Shown in pieces: positions 7,901-8,391 of a stretch of 8,391 nt of DNA (its first letter is position 1; the number at the start of each line of letters is the position of its first letter). Made by a program: the position numbers and the translations under genes. Below the pieces are notes generated by a model, which made no database searches, was not told the DNA's origin, and worked only from the letters and a program-made list of their open reading frames with translations. This stretch comes from Candidatus Sulfotelmatobacter sp. (GTDB lineage Bacteria > Acidobacteriota > Terriglobia > Terriglobales > Acidobacteriaceae). The DNA is taken from contig JASIEN010000513.1 in NCBI GenBank assembly GCA_030045935.1, positions 1 to 8,391 on the forward strand, in the 5' to 3' direction.

Positions 7901-8391
7901 ACTTCGACCAGACAAACGTCGCAAAAGGTTACGCTCTGTACGAGCTGCCTTTTGGTCGTGGAAGAGCCTTGCTCACCAACGAAAGCCCTGTGGTCAACGG
8001 GTTGGTGGGCGGATGGACGATCAGCGGAGATTTTCACTATGCGAGCGGAATGCCGATTCGGATCCCGGCCAATGTGTACTATCCAGGCATCACGAATGTG
8101 TACTCGGACATTGTTCCGGGTTGTGACTTCGACGAGCACCCGCACGCGCCGGTCAGTGGAGACTATTTCAACCCGGCGTGCTTTGTGAACCCGCCCAATG
8201 GAGAATTCGGCGACGCGCCCGGCTACCTTGCGGGGCTTCGGAATCCAGGGTTCGCGGCCGAGGACCTTGGGGTAAGCAAGGCGCAGACGTTCGGCGAACG
8301 CTATCAGCTACGACTATTTTTTCAGGTGTTTAATGTACTCAATCGTCACGGGTTCAGCGGCCCCAACACACAAATCGGCACCTCTGGTTTT
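4972..8391 (+). CDS. TonB-dependent receptor with carboxypeptidase-regulatory-like (Oar-like) domain, 3' end cut by window edge
   Basis: Outer-membrane transporter or receptor, driven in this family by TonB-ExbBD, for a large or poorly diffusing ligand. The frame is open from the ATG at 4972 to the window end, 1140 codons without a stop. Residues 1-20 are a signal peptide with predicted cleavage VFA|QS. Residues about 27-107 are a carboxypeptidase-regulatory-like beta-sandwich (ISGTVKDVSGALVPGAQVVV, then GGRFTFLNLAIGRYTI). A plug domain follows (about 115-250) with LPLNVQGGRNL, VPGV at 161-164, EVMIDGTSAV and a GRTGGGVF stretch. The remainder is a beta-barrel rich in aromatic strands. Cysteine pairs C275/C289 and C1051/C1070 could make disulfides in loops. 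The last residues (FFQVFNVLNRHGFSGPNT) are typical of the final strands, so probably only about 20-30 residues are missing. No SusD partner is seen. The upstream GH16 enzyme suggests a glucan-related ligand, but Oar-like receptors often lack proven substrates. Confidence 0.95.
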   Translation, partial: MKVWFALFLVFFSSAQEVFAQSDRATISGTVKDVSGALVPGAQVVVTTVTNNLQSATMSDAGGRFTFLNLAIGRYTIACSKDGFKQYHRLGLDLAISQATDINIVLTVGAKNDTINVIADTPQLQTETSSISTNLGNAAVSELPLNVQGGRNLATFMFDYVPGVEGNGPNPADKDFASHINGSLAATKEVMIDGTSAVSQIGGYLSESSPPMEAVQEFQVTSAGISADDGRTGGGVFRYEMKSGTNAWHGSGVYYMHNEAFDARSWGEIYNESVCLNAAGGDPSQTASCQRGFGKPADSLYDYGASFGGPIKKDKLFFYGAWERYTFANDGIGALSSTVPTTAFLNGNFSALLDRSVVLGTDSAGQTVYKGAIIDPQTGDAFPGNIIPASRISTVSQRIVGLYEKYYQPLAPALTNNNALPLNSPATWYESNEYSVKLDYNVTAKHRLDGSFIYAYIPRLLSNQGGIWSAGSSDGGPMANAYDHNTTAPSLRARDSWAVSGALLNVLSVTFNRFRVPSEARSREGDWPTMLGLGDFGAGNFPIIKFQGINSTDQTYVDGLPIDETQLGSQFNDFYAANTFIYDDTLSWIRGRHTYKFGAEFRAQQFNSHGDYGVPTFIFDPAQTAGSFGPNAGFGFASFLLGDVNQALVSEPNNTYGRRKSVSLFAQDNIRLTSRFTLNANLRWDFNGRYHEKYGHWSNFDPTAMNPVTGQPGALVFANDGGDSFETKQYYHNFSGLLGGAYQITPKTVARASFGVFYVPLNLNTYSGIPYGFNPGFVLNNQVLTPFGWDAGYPGKAVNIGENPNFTEYGMVSIDPRMLELGNVQAWSAGVQREIGRGVMVDANVLQNHGYHLESGYVDANQPVLSAYTAIVQEGLQYATVTKPGFTGPGWASVAPFPNVALTYGPLYFVGSPRGNTDYQSLQISVKKQTTHGLSLLAGYNLSSSHGDTDTAFEDLYYAGPLQDVYNLQHERHTISDFDQTNVAKGYALYELPFGRGRALLTNESPVVNGLVGGWTISGDFHYASGMPIRIPANVYYPGITNVYSDIVPGCDFDEHPHAPVSGDYFNPACFVNPPNGEFGDAPGYLAGLRNPGFAAEDLGVSKAQTFGERYQLRLFFQVFNVLNRHGFSGPNTQIGTSGF

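Overview
The window looks like chromosomal DNA from a soil-type member of the Acidobacteriota (class Terriglobia or close to it). This is inferred from moderately high GC, from a very long TonB-dependent receptor with an N-terminal carboxypeptidase-regulatory-like (Oar-like) domain, a type greatly expanded in that phylum, and from a VLCAD-like acyl-CoA dehydrogenase. No rRNA or other phylogenetic marker is present, so the placement is an inference. I see no tRNA, CRISPR array, insertion sequence or phage gene.

Layout. (1) Bases 1-1336, minus strand: a TetR-family regulator is followed after 21 bp by a zinc-dependent alcohol dehydrogenase that runs off the left edge; the pair looks like an operon. 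(2) Bases 1337-1557: a divergent intergenic region with a candidate promoter and two small inverted repeats. (3) Bases 1558-3309, plus strand: a complete FadE-type acyl-CoA dehydrogenase of 583 residues. (4) Bases 3310-3953: about 640 bp without a convincing gene. It holds several hairpins, one followed by a T-run, a diverged direct repeat with operator-like half-sites, and two matching 12-bp palindromes just before the next gene. (5) Bases 3954-4808, plus strand: a secreted GH16 glycoside hydrolase of the beta-1,3-glucanase (laminarinase) type. (6) Bases 4972-8391, plus strand: a TonB-dependent outer-membrane receptor, open for 1140 codons and cut by the right edge.

How the genes may work together. 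The left half looks like oxidation of alcohols and fatty acyl-CoAs, with a TetR regulator placed to control both directions. The right half looks like a small beta-glucan acquisition pair: a secreted GH16 enzyme that cuts the polymer and an outer-membrane receptor that could import or bind products. No SusD-like partner lies between them. The most interesting unexplained material is the repeat-rich leader before the GH16 gene. No wholly new system is evident: every protein falls in a known family.
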